Assembly: GCA_040380145.1 (NCBI GenBank) | Contig: JBEIJQ010000169.1 | Location: forward strand, 1 to 6,122 | Direction of reading: 5' to 3' | Source of the DNA: JBEIJQ01 sp040380145 | Lineage (GTDB): Bacteria > Bacteroidota > Bacteroidia > Chitinophagales > Saprospiraceae | Length of the DNA stretch: 6,122 nt | Part shown: piece after piece, positions 5,817 to 6,122 of the stretch | How the letters are laid out: the number at the start of each line of letters is the position of its first letter | Position numbering within the stretch: position 1 is the stretch's first letter | Notes under the pieces: generated by a model | What the model was told of the DNA's origin: nothing | What the model saw: the letters and a program-made list of their open reading frames with translations, nothing else | Databases searched by the model: none | Position numbers and translations under genes: made by a program

Positions 5817-6122
5817 TTGGTCTGACGAAGCTTTTCTAAGATTGCTTCGAAAGATTGTTCCCAAATGAGCTTTTTGGCCAACGCTCCAAGTGAGTGTTGG
5901 CTTTTTTTATCGTTTCTCTATCCAAGCCCCCTTTGATCGTGCGTCCCAATGGAGGGGAAAATCAATTTGCCATACCTTCAATTTTTTTCTGGAAAAAGAA
6001 GGCAAAAAAATGATTTCGCCCTCGGGCCCCCGGGCCGGCGGCTCCCTTGGGCCAAGGCCTTCCACCGCCCAACGGTCGAGCGGGGGAACGAGGTCGAAGG
6101 GCGTCGTGCCGGCGTCGAAAAA
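5817..6122. other. Region after the lipoprotein gene, with a GC-rich right edge
   Basis: After the lipoprotein stop comes a 6-bp hairpin (CGAAGC 5826-5831 with GCTTCG 5844-5849), then the terminator at 5877-5908. From about 6015 the composition jumps to strongly GC-rich DNA with short palindromes (CCCGGG 6029-6034; CCTTGG-g-CCAAGG 6045-6057). One minus-strand frame is open from the window edge to a TAA at 5907-5909, giving 71 codons with mostly G or C in third position for the first half. It could be the C-terminus of a leftward gene, but the other minus-strand frames are also open across the GC-rich part, so no gene is called. Confidence 0.5.
5877..5908 (+). terminator. Intrinsic terminator of the lipoprotein gene
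   Basis: GCCAACGCTC (5877-5886) pairs with GAGTGTTGGC (5892-5901) as a continuous 10-bp stem with one G-T wobble and a five-base loop, followed directly by seven T residues (5902-5908). It lies 60 bases after the lipoprotein stop codon in the right orientation. The opposite strand has no U-tract after the hairpin, so it works for plus-strand transcripts only. Confidence 0.9.

Noticed and set aside
5394..5864. 156-codon minus-strand frame opposite the lipoprotein gene
   Set aside because: It is antisense to a gene with a clear signal peptide, promoter and terminator, and the peptide shows no recognisable features.
1..6122. CRISPR array, transposon, toxin-antitoxin or defence system
   Set aside because: No regularly spaced direct DNA repeats, no transposase or nuclease motifs, and no small paired genes were found on either strand.

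Overview
The window most likely comes from a member of the Bacteroidota, probably a Saprospiria/Cytophagia-like lineage rich in large secreted proteins. The reasons are a long secreted protein with SprB-type and HYR repeats and a C-terminal type IX secretion (T9SS) sorting domain, a lipoprotein whose upstream region carries a TTTG / TAnnTTTG promoter of the Bacteroidota type, and no Shine-Dalgarno sequence at usable spacing before either start codon. The genus cannot be fixed from the sequence alone.

Layout. Positions 1-440 contain no convincing gene. They hold two inverted repeats and a perfect A/T-only palindrome just past the 3' end of the large gene. Positions 441-4994 (minus strand) are one gene for a multidomain secreted protein of 1,517 residues. 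In order it has a signal peptide, an N-terminal beta-sandwich, an Ig-like segment, a PKD-like domain apparently split by a lamin-tail-like domain, an SprB repeat, two HYR domains, a right-handed parallel beta-helix with FxxN/GGA repeats, a choice-of-anchor-Q-type end, and a T9SS type A sorting domain. Positions 4995-5369 are a very A/T-rich divergent intergenic region. Positions 5370-5816 (plus strand) encode a 148-residue lipoprotein of unknown function, with a clear upstream promoter and a strong intrinsic terminator at 5877-5908. The remainder to 6122 is intergenic and ends in an abrupt GC-rich stretch that may be the 3' end of a leftward gene cut by the window edge.

How the parts relate. 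The two genes are divergent and do not form an operon; nothing in the sequence ties their functions together. The large protein is expected to pass the inner membrane by Sec and the outer membrane by the T9SS, and to end up on the cell surface or be released. The small protein is expected to be membrane-anchored through a lipidated cysteine. Base composition is strongly uneven: roughly 63-68% GC in sampled lines of the large gene, about 45% in the lipoprotein gene and under 20% in parts of the intergenic DNA. No defence system, CRISPR array, mobile element or biosynthetic cluster is visible. The points worth a second look are the domain nesting, the chlamydial-Pmp-like repeat register and the non-coding inverted repeats.
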